Below are positions 43,073-52,534 of a stretch of DNA of 59,513 nt, piece by piece. The DNA lies in NCBI RefSeq assembly GCF_000701465.1, contig NZ_KL370784.1, forward strand, positions 1 through 59,513, given 5' to 3'. Under the pieces are notes generated by a model. It was given only the letters and a program-made list of their open reading frames with translations, was not told the origin of the DNA and did no database searches. The position numbers and the translations under genes were made by a program. Numbering within the stretch: the first letter of the stretch is position 1; the number at the start of each line of letters is the position of its first letter. This stretch comes from Paraoerskovia marina DSM 21750. GTDB lineage: Bacteria > Actinomycetota > Actinomycetes > Actinomycetales > Cellulomonadaceae.

Positions 43073-45079
43073 ATGTCAGCCCAGAGCACCGAGACGGCTC
43101 AGCTGCCTCAGCGTCAGATCTACCTCATCTTCGGCGGGCTGATGCTCGCGATGCTCTTGGCCGCACTCGACCAGACCGTGGTCTCCACCGCGCTGCCGAC
43201 GATCGTCTCAGACCTCGGCGGGGCCGAGCACCTGTCGTGGGTGGTCACGTCGTACATGCTCGCGTCGACGGCCACCACGGTGCTGTGGGGCAAGCTCGGC
43301 GACCTCTACGGCCGCAAGTGGCTGTTCATCATCTGCATCGTGATCTTCCTGATCGGCTCGATCCTCTCGGGCACGTCGCAGACGATGGGCCAGCTCATCG
43401 CCTGGCGTGCCGTGCAGGGCGCAGGCGGCGGCGGGCTGATGGTGCTCTCCCAGGCGATCATCGGCGACGTCGTCTCCCCCCGGGAGCGCGGCAAGTACCA
43501 GGGGTTCTTCGGTGCGGTCTTCGGCGTCTCGTCGGTCGCGGGACCGCTGCTCGGCGGGTTCTTCGTGGACAACCTGTCGTGGCGCTGGGTGTTCTACATC
43601 AACATCCCGATCGGGATCGTCGCGCTCATCGCCGTCGTGGCGGTGCTGCCGAAGATCACGCCGCGGGCCAAGCCGTCCATCGACTACGCGGGGATCATCC
43701 TGCTCGGCGCGATCGCCACGTCCCTCGTGCTGGTCACGAGCCTCGGCGGCACGACGTGGGACTGGAACTCGCCACAGATCTGGGGGCTGGCGATCTTCGG
43801 CGTCGCCGCGATCGGCGCCTTCGTCCTCGTGGAGCAGCGCGCGCCGGAGCCCGTGCTCCCCCTGCGCCTGTTCCGCAACAAGACCTTCTCCACGGCCGCG
43901 GTCGTCGGCTTCGTGATCGGGTTCGCGATGTTCGGCGCGATCACGTTCCTCCCTCTCTACCTGCAGCAGGTCAAGGGCTCGAGCCCGACGGCCTCCGGAC
44001 TCGAGATGACCCCGATGATGGTCGGGATGCTCCTGACGTCGATCGGGTCCGGGCAGATCATCTCCCGCACCGGCCGCTACAAGGTCTTCCCGATCCTCGG
44101 CACCGCGATCACCGCCCTCGGGCTGTACCTGCTCTCGCTCATGGGGGTCGGGACCTCGACGCTCCAGGCGGGCCTGAGCATGTTCGTGCTCGGCGCCGGG
44201 CTCGGCATGGTGACGCAGGTGCTCGTGCTGTCGGTGCAGAACTCGGTCGAGTACCGCGACCTCGGCACGGCCACGTCAGGCGCGACGTTCTTCCGCACCA
44301 TCGGATCCTCCGTGGGGGTCGCCGTCTTCGGGTCCGTGTTCGCGAACCGGCTCGAGGGCAACCTGCTGAGCGGGGCGCCGGACAGCGCCCAGGGTCCGTG
44401 CGCACCCGACGTGCTGGCGGCCAGCACCGCCGGGCTGGCCCAGTGCCCGGACGACGTCCAGACCTGGTTCACCCAGGCCTACGCCGACTCGCTGCACACC
44501 GTCTTCCTCTGGGCGGTACCAGTCGCTGTCGTCGCGTTCCTGCTGACGTGGATGCTCCCCGAGGTCACCCTGCGCACCGCGACCAAGGACAGCGACGAGG
44601 CACAGAACGCCGGCCAGGCCGCGGGCGACACCTTCGCGCTGCCGTCGAGCCGGACCTCGTCCGAGGAGCTGCGGCTGATCCTCTGGCAGCGCGTCGGCGC
44701 ACGCGACCCGCTGCGCGTCTACTCCGCGATCTCCGGGGAGGTCGACCTCGACCCGGAGGAGTGCTGGATGGTCACGCGCGTCTCGCTCAAGGGCACCCGC
44801 TCGATCGCCACGATGGCGGAGCGCGCCGAGGTCTCGGAGGCGACGGCCCGCAGCGTCGCCCTCGGCCTGGAGGCGCAGGGCCTCGTCAGCGTGGACGGCG
44901 ACCGGGTCGACGCGACCGCAGCCGGGCACGAGGCCGCGGAGCGGATCCGCGCCGTCGAGCGCACCCACATCGAGCACCTCGTCTCCGAGTGGGAGGGCGA
45001 GCCCGAGGTCGACGCGCTCGTCGAGCACTTCACCGACAGCCTCCTGGAGGACGTACCGCCGCCACGCCGCGCGGACTGA
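43073..45079 (+). CDS. DHA2-type MFS exporter with C-terminal winged-helix domain
   Basis: The 668-residue protein has a 14-helix multidrug-exporter part (1-495) with [24 protein letters not shown], the antiporter motif [25 protein letters not shown] (about 159-183) and [11 protein letters not shown]. From about 498 a cytoplasmic tail follows; it contains [28 protein letters not shown] (about 580-607), which reads as a MarR-like winged helix with its recognition helix, and a helical end. It should pump drugs or metabolites out using the proton gradient. The tail could regulate it or a nearby promoter. It is divergent from the MOSC gene. Confidence 0.85.
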   Translation: MSAQSTETAQLPQRQIYLIFGGLMLAMLLAALDQTVVSTALPTIVSDLGGAEHLSWVVTSYMLASTATTVLWGKLGDLYGRKWLFIICIVIFLIGSILSGTSQTMGQLIAWRAVQGAGGGGLMVLSQAIIGDVVSPRERGKYQGFFGAVFGVSSVAGPLLGGFFVDNLSWRWVFYINIPIGIVALIAVVAVLPKITPRAKPSIDYAGIILLGAIATSLVLVTSLGGTTWDWNSPQIWGLAIFGVAAIGAFVLVEQRAPEPVLPLRLFRNKTFSTAAVVGFVIGFAMFGAITFLPLYLQQVKGSSPTASGLEMTPMMVGMLLTSIGSGQIISRTGRYKVFPILGTAITALGLYLLSLMGVGTSTLQAGLSMFVLGAGLGMVTQVLVLSVQNSVEYRDLGTATSGATFFRTIGSSVGVAVFGSVFANRLEGNLLSGAPDSAQGPCAPDVLAASTAGLAQCPDDVQTWFTQAYADSLHTVFLWAVPVAVVAFLLTWMLPEVTLRTATKDSDEAQNAGQAAGDTFALPSSRTSSEELRLILWQRVGARDPLRVYSAISGEVDLDPEECWMVTRVSLKGTRSIATMAERAEVSEATARSVALGLEAQGLVSVDGDRVDATAAGHEAAERIRAVERTHIEHLVSEWEGEPEVDALVEHFTDSLLEDVPPPRRAD

Positions 45080-45104
45080 GCCGGGCCGGCGGGGTCAGGC
45101 CAGG

Positions 45105-45767
45105 TCAGGCCGTCGCGGGGCCGAATCCCGCACGGTCGACGACGAGCGCGAGCTGCACCCGGTTCGTCGCGCCCACCTTGGTCATGGCCCGGTTCAGGTG
45201 GGTCTTGACCGTGGCCTCGCTGACATACGCCGTGGCGGCGATCTCCGCGTTGGACAGACCCTGCGCGACGGCGCACGCGAGCTCGTGCTCCCGGGCCGTC
45301 AGCGCGGCCATCTGCCGCTGGGCGTGGTCCCGCTCCGGAGCGCGCGGGTCGGCCGCGACACGCGCAACGACCGCCTTGGCCGCACGGGGCGAGAGCGTGC
45401 CGTCGCCGGCCGCGACCGCCGCCACCGCGCGCGAGATCTCGCCCGGGTCGGCGTCCTTGGCCAGGAACCCGGCGGCACCGGCCTGGATGGCGTCGATGAC
45501 GGCGGCCTCGCTGCTGAAGGAGGTCATCGCGAGCACCGCGGGCGGCGTCGGGAGGCGTGTGACGGCCCGCGTCGCCGCGATCCCGTCCACCCGTGCCATG
45601 TGCAGGTCCATCAGGACGACGTCGGGGTGGTGGGCCTGGATCCCCGGCACCACCTCGTCGCCGTCAGCCGCCGTCGCGACCACCTCGACGGTGCCGTCGG
45701 CACCGAGGATCGTCTCGAGCAACCTGCGCACCATCGGGTCGTCGTCGACGACCATCACCCTGATCAC
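45105..45767 (-). CDS. NarL/LuxR-type response regulator
   Basis: The 220-residue protein has a receiver domain (VMVVDDDPMVRRLLETIL, phospho-acceptor Asp in PDVVLMDLHMARVDG near 54, and Lys in FLAKDADPGE) and a C-terminal LuxR helix-turn-helix (LTAREHELACAVAQGLSNAEIAATAYVSEATVKTHLNRAM, about 152-191). It is preceded by its sensor kinase gene on the same strand, 35 bases away, so the pair forms one two-component system. Target promoters are unknown; the divergent DUF4352 gene is a candidate. Confidence 0.93.
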   Translation of the reverse strand: MIRVMVVDDDPMVRRLLETILGADGTVEVVATAADGDEVVPGIQAHHPDVVLMDLHMARVDGIAATRAVTRLPTPPAVLAMTSFSSEAAVIDAIQAGAAGFLAKDADPGEISRAVAAVAAGDGTLSPRAAKAVVARVAADPRAPERDHAQRQMAALTAREHELACAVAQGLSNAEIAATAYVSEATVKTHLNRAMTKVGATNRVQLALVVDRAGFGPATA

Positions 45768-45802
45768 CCGCCGACCCTATCCGTGACCGGCGACATCCCC
45801 GG

Positions 45803-47071
45803 TCAGGCGGGGTCGACCGCCCACGGCAGGTGCGCGGTGACCACGAAGCGTCCGTCCTGGGCACCGGCCGAGAACGTGCCGTTAAGCGCCTCGCACCGCT
45901 CCTGCATGCCGACCAGCCCGGCGCCCGCGCCCGGCATCGTCGCCGAGGTCCCGTCCGCGGGCAGTGCATTGCGCACGACCACGTCAACGCCCTGCCCGGG
46001 CCGTGCCCGCACGTCGACGTCCGCGCGTGCACCCGGCGCGTGCTTGACCACATTCGTCAACGACTCCTGCACCACCCGGTAGACGGCGCGGTTCAGGGCG
46101 TCCGGCGCCTGCTCTGCCTCCTGGACGAAGACCGTGCCGGAGACGTCCAGCCCGGCCGACCGTGCGTCGTCGAGAAGCCTCGGCAGGTCCGCGAGCGCCG
46201 CCGGAGTACCCGCGTAGTGCTCGGCACCGGCACGCAGGGAGTGGATGAGGCCGTGCATCTCGTCGAGGGCGGTGCGCGCGGAGGTCCGCATGGACCGTGC
46301 CGCCTCGCCGACGGCGTCGTCGTCGCTGCCGACCTCGAGCGCCGAGGCGTGCAGGGACAGGACCGACAGGTGGTGGGCGACGGTGTCGTGCATCTCGCGG
46401 GCAATCAGGTCGCGCTCCTCCTGCCGGCTGAGCTCGGTGCGCATGAACGCGGCCTCGGTGGTGAGGGTGTCGGCGCGCGTGGCCTCGGCGGCGGCGAGGC
46501 TACGGGCCTCCGCGGCGTTGGCGGCGTACCGGCGCAGGAGCCCCACGCCGGTGGCGAGGGCGATCGCCACCAGGGCGAGGATGACGTAGCCGATCCACGT
46601 CATCGACGAGTAGGTGCCGTCCGACGACGTCGCCGACCAGATCACCTGGCTGCCGGTCCGGCCTCCGTCGCGCCGGAGCGACGCCGCCGTGGCGAGCAAC
46701 GTCGCGCCGCCTGCGACCAGGATCGGCCGCACCGGGTGTCGGCGAACCACCCAGCTGAACGCGATCAGCGCTCCCAGCGAGCCGATCGGCAGGACGACAC
46801 CCAGGGCGGCCGCCCCGAGGCACACGAGGAGCGGGTACCGCCGCCGCCAGAGCATCGACGTCGCGACGAGGGCCGCCGCGCTGAAGCCGACGACCGCGGC
46901 CAGGATCTCGACGTCGCCCTCGGCCGGCTGCTCCAACGCCGCGTTCAGCATCGACCAGAACCACACGCTCGCGACCGCGAAGCCCGTCCCGATCTTGCTC
47001 AACGCGCGCCGTTCGGTGCGCTGCGCTGCGGTGGGGGCCTTGGCGGGCGGCGCCCAGTGATCGGGATGCAT
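45803..47071 (-). CDS. Sensor histidine kinase, HisKA_3/NarX type
   Basis: The 422-residue protein has about five membrane helices in residues 28-180 with no large outer loop, a short linker and the HisKA_3 domain (ERDLIAREMHDTVAHHLSVLSLHA, H near 230). A compact HATPase domain follows, with VVQESLTNVVKHA (about 336-348) and GAGLVGMQERCEALNG. The membrane part suggests sensing of membrane state, as in LiaS or DesK-like kinases, rather than an extracellular ligand. Start ATG 47071 was taken because the upstream part of the long frame is not protein-like. Confidence 0.9.
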   Translation of the reverse strand: MHPDHWAPPAKAPTAAQRTERRALSKIGTGFAVASVWFWSMLNAALEQPAEGDVEILAAVVGFSAAALVATSMLWRRRYPLLVCLGAAALGVVLPIGSLGALIAFSWVVRRHPVRPILVAGGATLLATAASLRRDGGRTGSQVIWSATSSDGTYSSMTWIGYVILALVAIALATGVGLLRRYAANAAEARSLAAAEATRADTLTTEAAFMRTELSRQEERDLIAREMHDTVAHHLSVLSLHASALEVGSDDDAVGEAARSMRTSARTALDEMHGLIHSLRAGAEHYAGTPAALADLPRLLDDARSAGLDVSGTVFVQEAEQAPDALNRAVYRVVQESLTNVVKHAPGARADVDVRARPGQGVDVVVRNALPADGTSATMPGAGAGLVGMQERCEALNGTFSAGAQDGRFVVTAHLPWAVDPA

Positions 47072-47255
47072 GGCCGCGAGCCTACGCAGGCCCACCGACT
47101 CCGTCGTCCACCGTCCGGCTGGTGCCGGGCCGCCGAACGTCAACCGTCCGGCTACCCGGTCCGAGCCGGTCGGGTGACGCGTCCGTAGACCCCGGCCGAG
47201 CAGGATCGGTGGTGTTCGCAATCGTCCTGCACGACGCACCGACCGAGGAGTCATC

Positions 47256-47990
47256 GTGACCGTTCCCACCGAGCCCACCGGGCCCACCCAGAAGCAGTCC
47301 GCCCCCGAGCAGCCGCCGTTCGCCCCGCAGAACCCCGCACCGGTCGCCACGAAGTCCTGGTTCGCCCGGCACAAGATCCTGACCGGGATCGGCGGGGTGA
47401 TCGTCCTGATCATCGCCGTCAACGTGCTCGGCGGCGGCGGGGACGACGGCGACGTGGCCGCGACGACGGGCGACGCCACCGCGGTCGAGGAGTCGGCCGT
47501 CGAGTCCGAGGACGCCGCGGCCGACATGGCCGACACAGCGGACGCCGAGGACGCGCCGAAGGAGGACGCCCCGAAGGAGGAGCCGGCCGAGACCACCCCC
47601 GGGATCGGCGACGCCGTCCGCGACGGCAAGTTCGAGTTCACCGTCACCGGGGTCGAGACGGGCGTGGCCTCGGTCGGGAACGAGTACCTCAGCCAGGAGG
47701 CGCAGGGCCAGTACGTCCTGGTGTCGATGAGCGTCGAGAACATCGGCGACGAGTCGCAGTACTTCTTCGGCGACAACCAGTCCCTGACGGACACCGAGGG
47801 GCGCACCCACTCGGCCGACAGCTCGGCCTCGATCTACCTCGAGGAGTCCGACAGCCTCGCCACCGAGATCAACCCCGGCAACTCCGTCGACGGGATCGTG
47901 GCCTTCGACGTCCCCGCCGACGCGGTCCCCGCGACGATCGACCTGCACGACTCGGCGTTCTCCGGCGGAATCGTGGTCACGCTCAAGTGA
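47256..47990 (+). CDS. DUF4352 membrane-anchored protein
   Basis: The 244-residue protein has a Pro/Gln-rich cytoplasmic N-terminus, one membrane helix (about 40-60, LTGIGGVIVLIIAVNVL), an acidic Ala/Asp/Glu linker and a C-terminal DUF4352 domain. That domain spans about 120-244 with KFEFTVTGVETG, GQYVLVSMSVENIGDES and FDVPADAVPATIDLHD; it is a secreted immunoglobulin-like fold. The GTG start has GAGGAG upstream. It is divergent from the kinase/regulator pair, 184 bases apart. Function is unknown. Confidence 0.85.
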   Translation: MTVPTEPTGPTQKQSAPEQPPFAPQNPAPVATKSWFARHKILTGIGGVIVLIIAVNVLGGGGDDGDVAATTGDATAVEESAVESEDAAADMADTADAEDAPKEDAPKEEPAETTPGIGDAVRDGKFEFTVTGVETGVASVGNEYLSQEAQGQYVLVSMSVENIGDESQYFFGDNQSLTDTEGRTHSADSSASIYLEESDSLATEINPGNSVDGIVAFDVPADAVPATIDLHDSAFSGGIVVTLK

Positions 47991-48020
47991 TCTGAACCGC
48001 GCCGGCCCGGTGCGTGCAGA

Positions 48021-48040
48021 CCGTCCGGTCGTCCGGACGG
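48021..48040 (+). terminator. Terminator after the DUF4352 gene
   Basis: ccgtccgg (48021-48028) and ccggacgg (48033-48040) form a perfect 8-base stem with loop tcgt, flanked by outer gcccgg/ccgggc arms. It lies 30 bases past the stop codon. Confidence 0.6.
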
Positions 48041-48064
48041 CCCGTGCGCGCCGGGCCTCCGTGC

Positions 48065-48100
48065 GTCACGGCGTCACGGCGTCACGGCGTCACGGCGTCA
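48065..48100. repeat. 8-bp tandem repeat at the heme oxygenase 3' end
   Basis: Four complete copies of gtcacggc (48065-48096) plus a partial one end exactly at the stop codon of the heme oxygenase gene (48098-48100). The repeat is in the 3' untranslated part, so length change would not alter the protein. Confidence 0.85.
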
Positions 48101-48754
48101 GCAGTGCACGGCCCCCAGGTCGGCGAAGACCGCGCTGTTGAGGCGGAACGCGACGCAGGCCTCCGCGACCGTCCGCTCGACCTCCGCCTCGGTGAGCGGC
48201 AGCGCGTCGAGGCGCTCGCGGTACAGGTCCTTAAACGGCTTGGCCTTCGGGATCTCGGGGAACGTGTAGAACGCGAGGCTCTCCGGCCCGAGCCCGTAGT
48301 GCCGCTCGAGCATGCGCTTGACGATCTGCCCGCCCGAGAGGTCGCCGAGATACCGGGTGTAGGCGTGCGCGGCGTACAGCGCGACGTCGTCCCCCAGGTC
48401 TGAGAGCGCCGCCACGTAGGCGCGGGTCGCCGGGCGGATCGTCACGGCGCGCTGCCACTCGGGGCCGAGGAGGAACGTCAGGTCCTGCTCGATCGCCGTC
48501 GTCCGCTCGAGCTCGTCGAAGACCAGCGACGCCCCGGCGGGGTGGACGCCGACCCTGGCGCTCGCCGCCTCCAGGGCCCCGTAGATCGCCCACTGCTGCG
48601 CCGCGAGGTCGGCATAGGCCGCCACGGTGAGCTGCCCGGACATCAGCGCCTCGATGAACCCGGTGGACTCCGCCTTCCCGTGCTCGGCACGTGTTCCCTC
48701 CCGCAGGCTCGCCGAGAGCGTCGGGCGGTCGGTCAGGGTTGCTGCGGGGGACAT
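48098..48754 (-). CDS. hmuO: Heme oxygenase (biliverdin-producing)
   Basis: The 218-residue enzyme opens heme to biliverdin, CO and Fe2+ in iron acquisition. The proximal His lies in SLREGTRAEHGKAESTGFIEAL (about 16-37). The distal glycine helix is AYTRYLGDLSGGQIVKRML (about 135-153), as in bacterial HmuO. Length is typical (about 215). No heme uptake genes are adjacent. A DtxR/IdeR-type box 57 bases upstream of the start suggests repression when iron is sufficient. Confidence 0.95.
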   Translation of the reverse strand: MSPAATLTDRPTLSASLREGTRAEHGKAESTGFIEALMSGQLTVAAYADLAAQQWAIYGALEAASARVGVHPAGASLVFDELERTTAIEQDLTFLLGPEWQRAVTIRPATRAYVAALSDLGDDVALYAAHAYTRYLGDLSGGQIVKRMLERHYGLGPESLAFYTFPEIPKAKPFKDLYRERLDALPLTEAEVERTVAEACVAFRLNSAVFADLGAVHC

Positions 48755-48810
48755 GGCGCCTCCGGGGTGGCAGGACGTGGAACTGACGGTACGTCAGCAC
48801 CTTATCTTAC

Positions 48811-48829
48811 TGAGGTAAGGCTTGCCTAG
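48811..48829. promoter_or_regulatory. DtxR/IdeR iron box
   Basis: TGAGGTAAGGCTTGCCTAG matches the 19-base consensus TTAGGTTAGGCTAACCTAA at 14 positions, including the AGG and CCTA half-site cores. It lies 57-75 bases before the heme oxygenase start and just beyond the stop codon of the APC permease gene, so it serves hmuO. Confidence 0.75.
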
Positions 48830-48830
48830 C

Positions 48831-50264
48831 CTAGGCCGCATGTCGCTCTGACGAGGAGCGCCACCGCTCCCGTGCGAAGAAGATCGCCGCGATCACCACG
48901 GTCAGCCCGGCGGCCGAGAGCACCTGAGCGCGCGCGACGTCGTCGGTCAGCATCAGCAGGACGAGCCCGCCGAGCGCGGCGAGCGTGAACCACGTCAGCC
49001 CCGGGTAGCCCCACATCCTCAGCTTCATCGGCTGCCCCGACTCGCGCGCCGCCGCCTCGATGCGGGGACGCAGCCGCAGCTGGGAGACCGCGATGAAGAT
49101 CCAGATCACCAGCAGCGCGGCGCCCACCGCGTTGAGCAAGATCTCGAGGAGCGCCTCGGGCAGCAGGTAGTTGAGGAACACGGACACGAACCCGAAGAAC
49201 ACGCTCAGCAGCACCGCCGTCCACGGCACCTCGGTGCGCGAGACACGTCCCATGACGGCGGGCGCGTCACCACGTCCCGCGAGCGAGAACATCATCCGTG
49301 ACGTCGCGTAGATGTTGGCGTTGAAGGCGCTGAGCAGCGCGACGACCACCACGACCTCCATCACGCGGCTCGCGTTCTCCAGCCCGGCCACGTCGAGAAC
49401 CGCGACGAACGGACTCTCCAGCAGAGCCGGCGAGTTCCACGGCAGCACCGTCACCATGATCGCGATCGACCCGACGTAGAAGAACAGGATGCGCCAGACG
49501 ATCGTGTTGGTGGCCTTCGCGACGGCCTTCTGCGGGTCACGCGCCTCGGCCGCGGCGATCGTGACGATCTCGATCCCGCCGAACGCGAAGACGACCACGA
49601 GCAGCGCCGACGCGATCCCCTGGATCCCCATCGGGGCGAAACCGCCGTACCCCAGCAGGTACTCCGTCCCCACCGGCTCGGTCCCGGGCAGGAGCCCGAA
49701 GACCAGCAGCACGCCGACCACCAGGAACGCGACGATCGCCGCCACCTTGATGAAGGCGAACCAGAACTCCATCTCCCCGAAGTTGCGAACGCCGGCGAGA
49801 TTCACGACGGCGAACACCACCACGATCGCGGCGCCGAACACCCACGCGGGGACGCCCGGGAGCCAGCGCTCCATGATCTGCGAGGCCCCGGTGATCTCGG
49901 CGCCCAGCACCATGATCAGCATGAACCAGTACAGCCAGCCCATCGTGAACCCGGCCCAGCGCCCCAGCGCCGTCTCGGCATAGACCGAGAACGAGCCCGA
50001 CGCCGGGACGGCCGTCGCCATCTCCGCGAGCATCCGCATCAGCAGGATCACGAGCCCGCCCGCGATCATGTAGCTGATCAGCACCGCGGGGCCCGCCGTG
50101 TGGATCCCGACCCCGCTGCCGAGGAAGAGGCCGGCCCCGATGGCGGACCCGAGGCCCATCATCGTCAGGTGCCGGGTGCGCAGACCCTTCGCGAGCGGCG
50201 CACCCTCCGAGGGAGGGCCTGTGGGTGCGGTGGATGCTGGGTCGCGCGGGGCGTCGTCGTGCAT
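48831..50264 (-). CDS. APC family amino acid permease (GabP/CycA-like)
   Basis: The 477-residue protein has 12 helices and the APC amino-acid transporter signature, KGLRTRHLTMMGLGSAIGAGLFLGSG (about 26-51), where GSAIGAGLF binds the substrate backbone. FAFGGIEIVTIAAAEARDP (about 225-243) is the second marker. It resembles D-serine/alanine/glycine, GABA or proline permeases. ATG 50264 was chosen as homology starts there; the longer upstream frame is not credible. It does not share a promoter with the iron-regulated gene. Confidence 0.88.
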   Translation of the reverse strand: MHDDAPRDPASTAPTGPPSEGAPLAKGLRTRHLTMMGLGSAIGAGLFLGSGVGIHTAGPAVLISYMIAGGLVILLMRMLAEMATAVPASGSFSVYAETALGRWAGFTMGWLYWFMLIMVLGAEITGASQIMERWLPGVPAWVFGAAIVVVFAVVNLAGVRNFGEMEFWFAFIKVAAIVAFLVVGVLLVFGLLPGTEPVGTEYLLGYGGFAPMGIQGIASALLVVVFAFGGIEIVTIAAAEARDPQKAVAKATNTIVWRILFFYVGSIAIMVTVLPWNSPALLESPFVAVLDVAGLENASRVMEVVVVVALLSAFNANIYATSRMMFSLAGRGDAPAVMGRVSRTEVPWTAVLLSVFFGFVSVFLNYLLPEALLEILLNAVGAALLVIWIFIAVSQLRLRPRIEAAARESGQPMKLRMWGYPGLTWFTLAALGGLVLLMLTDDVARAQVLSAAGLTVVIAAIFFARERWRSSSERHAA

Positions 50265-50302
50265 GGGAGGCACGCTATGCGTCCGCACGCGCCGACGCCT
50301 GG

Positions 50303-51406
50303 TCAGCCTGACCCCACCGAGCCCGAGTCCGTGGCCTCCGCCTCGTCCCGGGCGTTCGCGTGCGACGAGGTCAGCCACGCCGCGACGATGAAGGCGAGAC
50401 CCGCCAGCCCGATCACGACGTCGGGGATGTCGAACCGCAGTGTCAGCAGGAGCAGGGTCGCGAGGGTGCCGATCGCCCAGTGCGCACCGTGCTCCAGGTA
50501 CCGGTACTCGGCGAGCGTCCCCTGCCGGACGAGGTAGACCGTCATCGACCGGACGAACAGCGCCCCGACGCCGAGCCCGAGAGCGATGATGAGCGGGTCG
50601 GGGGTGATCGCGAAGGCCCCGATGACGCCGTCGAACGAAAACGTCGCGTCGAGCACCTCGAGGAACATGAACATCGAGAACGCCGCCTTGCCCGCGAGCG
50701 CCACGGTCCCACCGGCCGAGCGTTCGGCGGCGTCGAGCTTCTCGGCGCGACGCTCCTCCTGGGCCTCCATGACGGTCGCGATCCCGTTGACGGCCAGATA
50801 GGTCACCAGGCCCGCGAGGCCGGCGAAGAGGACCCTGCCGGCATCCTCGGGCTCGGCGAGGAACCGCGACGTCAGCATCAGGGCGAGACCCGCGAGGATC
50901 ACGGGCAGCGTGCCGAGGTGCCCGGCCTTCTGCAGCGGCCGCTCCACCCAGCTGAGCCACGTGATCCTGCGCTCGGGGTCGAAAATGAACTCGAGGAACA
51001 GCATGAGCAGGAAGATCCCGCCGAACGCCGCGATCGTCGGGTGCGCCTCGTTGAGGATGTACCCGTAGGTGCCGGGCTCGTGCGGGTCGCCCTTCTCGAG
51101 TGCGAGGGTGAACGCCTCCGACGGCGAGATGCCGCCCGTGAGGCTCACGATCACGAACGGGAAGATCAGCCGCATGCCGAAGACGGCGATGAGGATGCCG
51201 ACGGTGAGGAACATCTTCTGCCAGAACTCGTTCATCCGGCCCAGGTACTTCGCGTTCACCGCCGCGTTGTCGAACGAGAACACGATCTCGACGACGATCA
51301 GGATCGCGGTGAGCGAGACGGCGGCCCAGCCGTCGTACCAGAACGCGATCGCCAGCGCGGCGACGAGCACCACGATGTCGATGCGGAAGAACTTCAGGGT
51401 GCCCAC
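50303..51406 (-). CDS. DUF475/TerC-like membrane protein
   Basis: The 367-residue protein has about nine helices. Two TerC-like repeats carry the acidic motifs VVEIVFSFDNAAVNAKYL (about 38-55) and MFLEVLDATFSFDGVIGAFAI (about 251-271). Such Asp/Glu/Asn motifs in this superfamily bind metal ions, and the group is linked to Mn2+ export or tellurite and stress resistance. It matches the DUF475 subgroup in length (350-370). GTG 51406 is the start. It stands between the APC permease and the LacI gene. Confidence 0.85.
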   Translation of the reverse strand: MGTLKFFRIDIVVLVAALAIAFWYDGWAAVSLTAILIVVEIVFSFDNAAVNAKYLGRMNEFWQKMFLTVGILIAVFGMRLIFPFVIVSLTGGISPSEAFTLALEKGDPHEPGTYGYILNEAHPTIAAFGGIFLLMLFLEFIFDPERRITWLSWVERPLQKAGHLGTLPVILAGLALMLTSRFLAEPEDAGRVLFAGLAGLVTYLAVNGIATVMEAQEERRAEKLDAAERSAGGTVALAGKAAFSMFMFLEVLDATFSFDGVIGAFAITPDPLIIALGLGVGALFVRSMTVYLVRQGTLAEYRYLEHGAHWAIGTLATLLLLTLRFDIPDVVIGLAGLAFIVAAWLTSSHANARDEAEATDSGSVGSG

Positions 51407-51475
51407 GGCGGGCCTCTCCAGACGGGGACGACGGAAGGCGCGACGACGGCGGGCGCCCCGACGAGTGTAGGACCG

Positions 51476-52531
51476 CTACGCGGACGCTCGCCGGACCAGG
51501 GACGTGGGGAGGGTGACGGCCGCGGGCTCCTGTCCGTCGATGACCTCGAGGAGGAGCCGCACCATCTCGGAGCTGATACGGGCGAACGGTTGCCGCATGG
51601 TCGTCAGTGGCGGATGGAGCGCGGCGGCGACACCGGAGTCGTCGAACCCTCCCACGGCGACGTCCTCAGGAACTCGGCGACCAGCGGCCTGGAGCGCGAC
51701 CAACGCACCGGCCGCCATCAGGTCGGACGCCACGAAGACCGCGTCGAGATCCGGTCTCCGCCCCAGGAGCTCCACCATGGCGTGCCTGCCCGACTCGCGG
51801 GAATAGTCCCCGTGCGCGACGAGCTCGGGGTCGAAGGAGTCACCGAGCACGTCGCGGTACCCGTCGAACCGCAGCTGCCCGCCCGGGGTGTCGAGCGGGC
51901 CGGTGATCGTCGCGACGCGACGTCGACCCGTCGCGACGAGGTGCTCGGTCATCTTCCGGCCACCGCCGGAGTCGTCGGCCGCGACGAACCCGATCTCACG
52001 CTCGTGCCCCAGAGGCACCCCGCAGGCGACGGTCGGGATGCCCTGGCGGATCAGGTCCGTGAGGATTGGGTTGCCCTGGTGAGAGCTGATCAGCAGGACA
52101 CCGTCGACGTGCCCGGCGGCGACGTATGCGCTGATCCGACGACGTTCCTCGGCCGTCCCGGCGACCATCAGCAGCAGCGGCATCTCGCGTTTCGCGAGCT
52201 CTTCCGCGGCCCCGCGCAGGAGGATCGAGAAGTTGGGGTCGTCGAAGAGCAGGTGCTGGGGTTCGGTGAGCAGGAACGCCACCGAGTTCGCTCGGCCCGT
52301 GACCAGCGAGCGGGCGTGCTGGTTCGCCTGGTACCCGGTCGTCCGGATGGCCTCCTCCACGGCGGAGAGAGCGTCGGGCGAGACCCAGTGACCACCGTTG
52401 ATCACCCGGGAGACCGTGCCTCGGGAGACCCCGGCGGCCGCCGCGACGTCGCGGATCGTCGGCCGTCGCCGGTCCGCCCTTCCCGGGCGCGATTCTGCTC
52501 CCTCGTCCACGAGTCGTGAGTCTACGGACAT
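51476..52531 (-). CDS. LacI family regulator of the galactoside locus
   Basis: The 351-residue protein has an N-terminal LacI HTH (TIRDVAAAAGVSRGTVSRVINGG, about 25-47) and a sugar-sensing domain (about 80-345). It is the fourth gene of the binding protein/permease/permease operon, starting three bases after the permease stop. It probably represses this operon and the divergent beta-galactosidase. A motif (CGTGCACAG then TTG) shared by both promoters is a candidate operator. The effector is probably a galactoside or a product of it. Confidence 0.88.
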   Translation of the reverse strand: MSVDSRLVDEGAESRPGRADRRRPTIRDVAAAAGVSRGTVSRVINGGHWVSPDALSAVEEAIRTTGYQANQHARSLVTGRANSVAFLLTEPQHLLFDDPNFSILLRGAAEELAKREMPLLLMVAGTAEERRRISAYVAAGHVDGVLLISSHQGNPILTDLIRQGIPTVACGVPLGHEREIGFVAADDSGGGRKMTEHLVATGRRRVATITGPLDTPGGQLRFDGYRDVLGDSFDPELVAHGDYSRESGRHAMVELLGRRPDLDAVFVASDLMAAGALVALQAAGRRVPEDVAVGGFDDSGVAAALHPPLTTMRQPFARISSEMVRLLLEVIDGQEPAAVTLPTSLVRRASA

Positions 52532-52534
52532 CTC

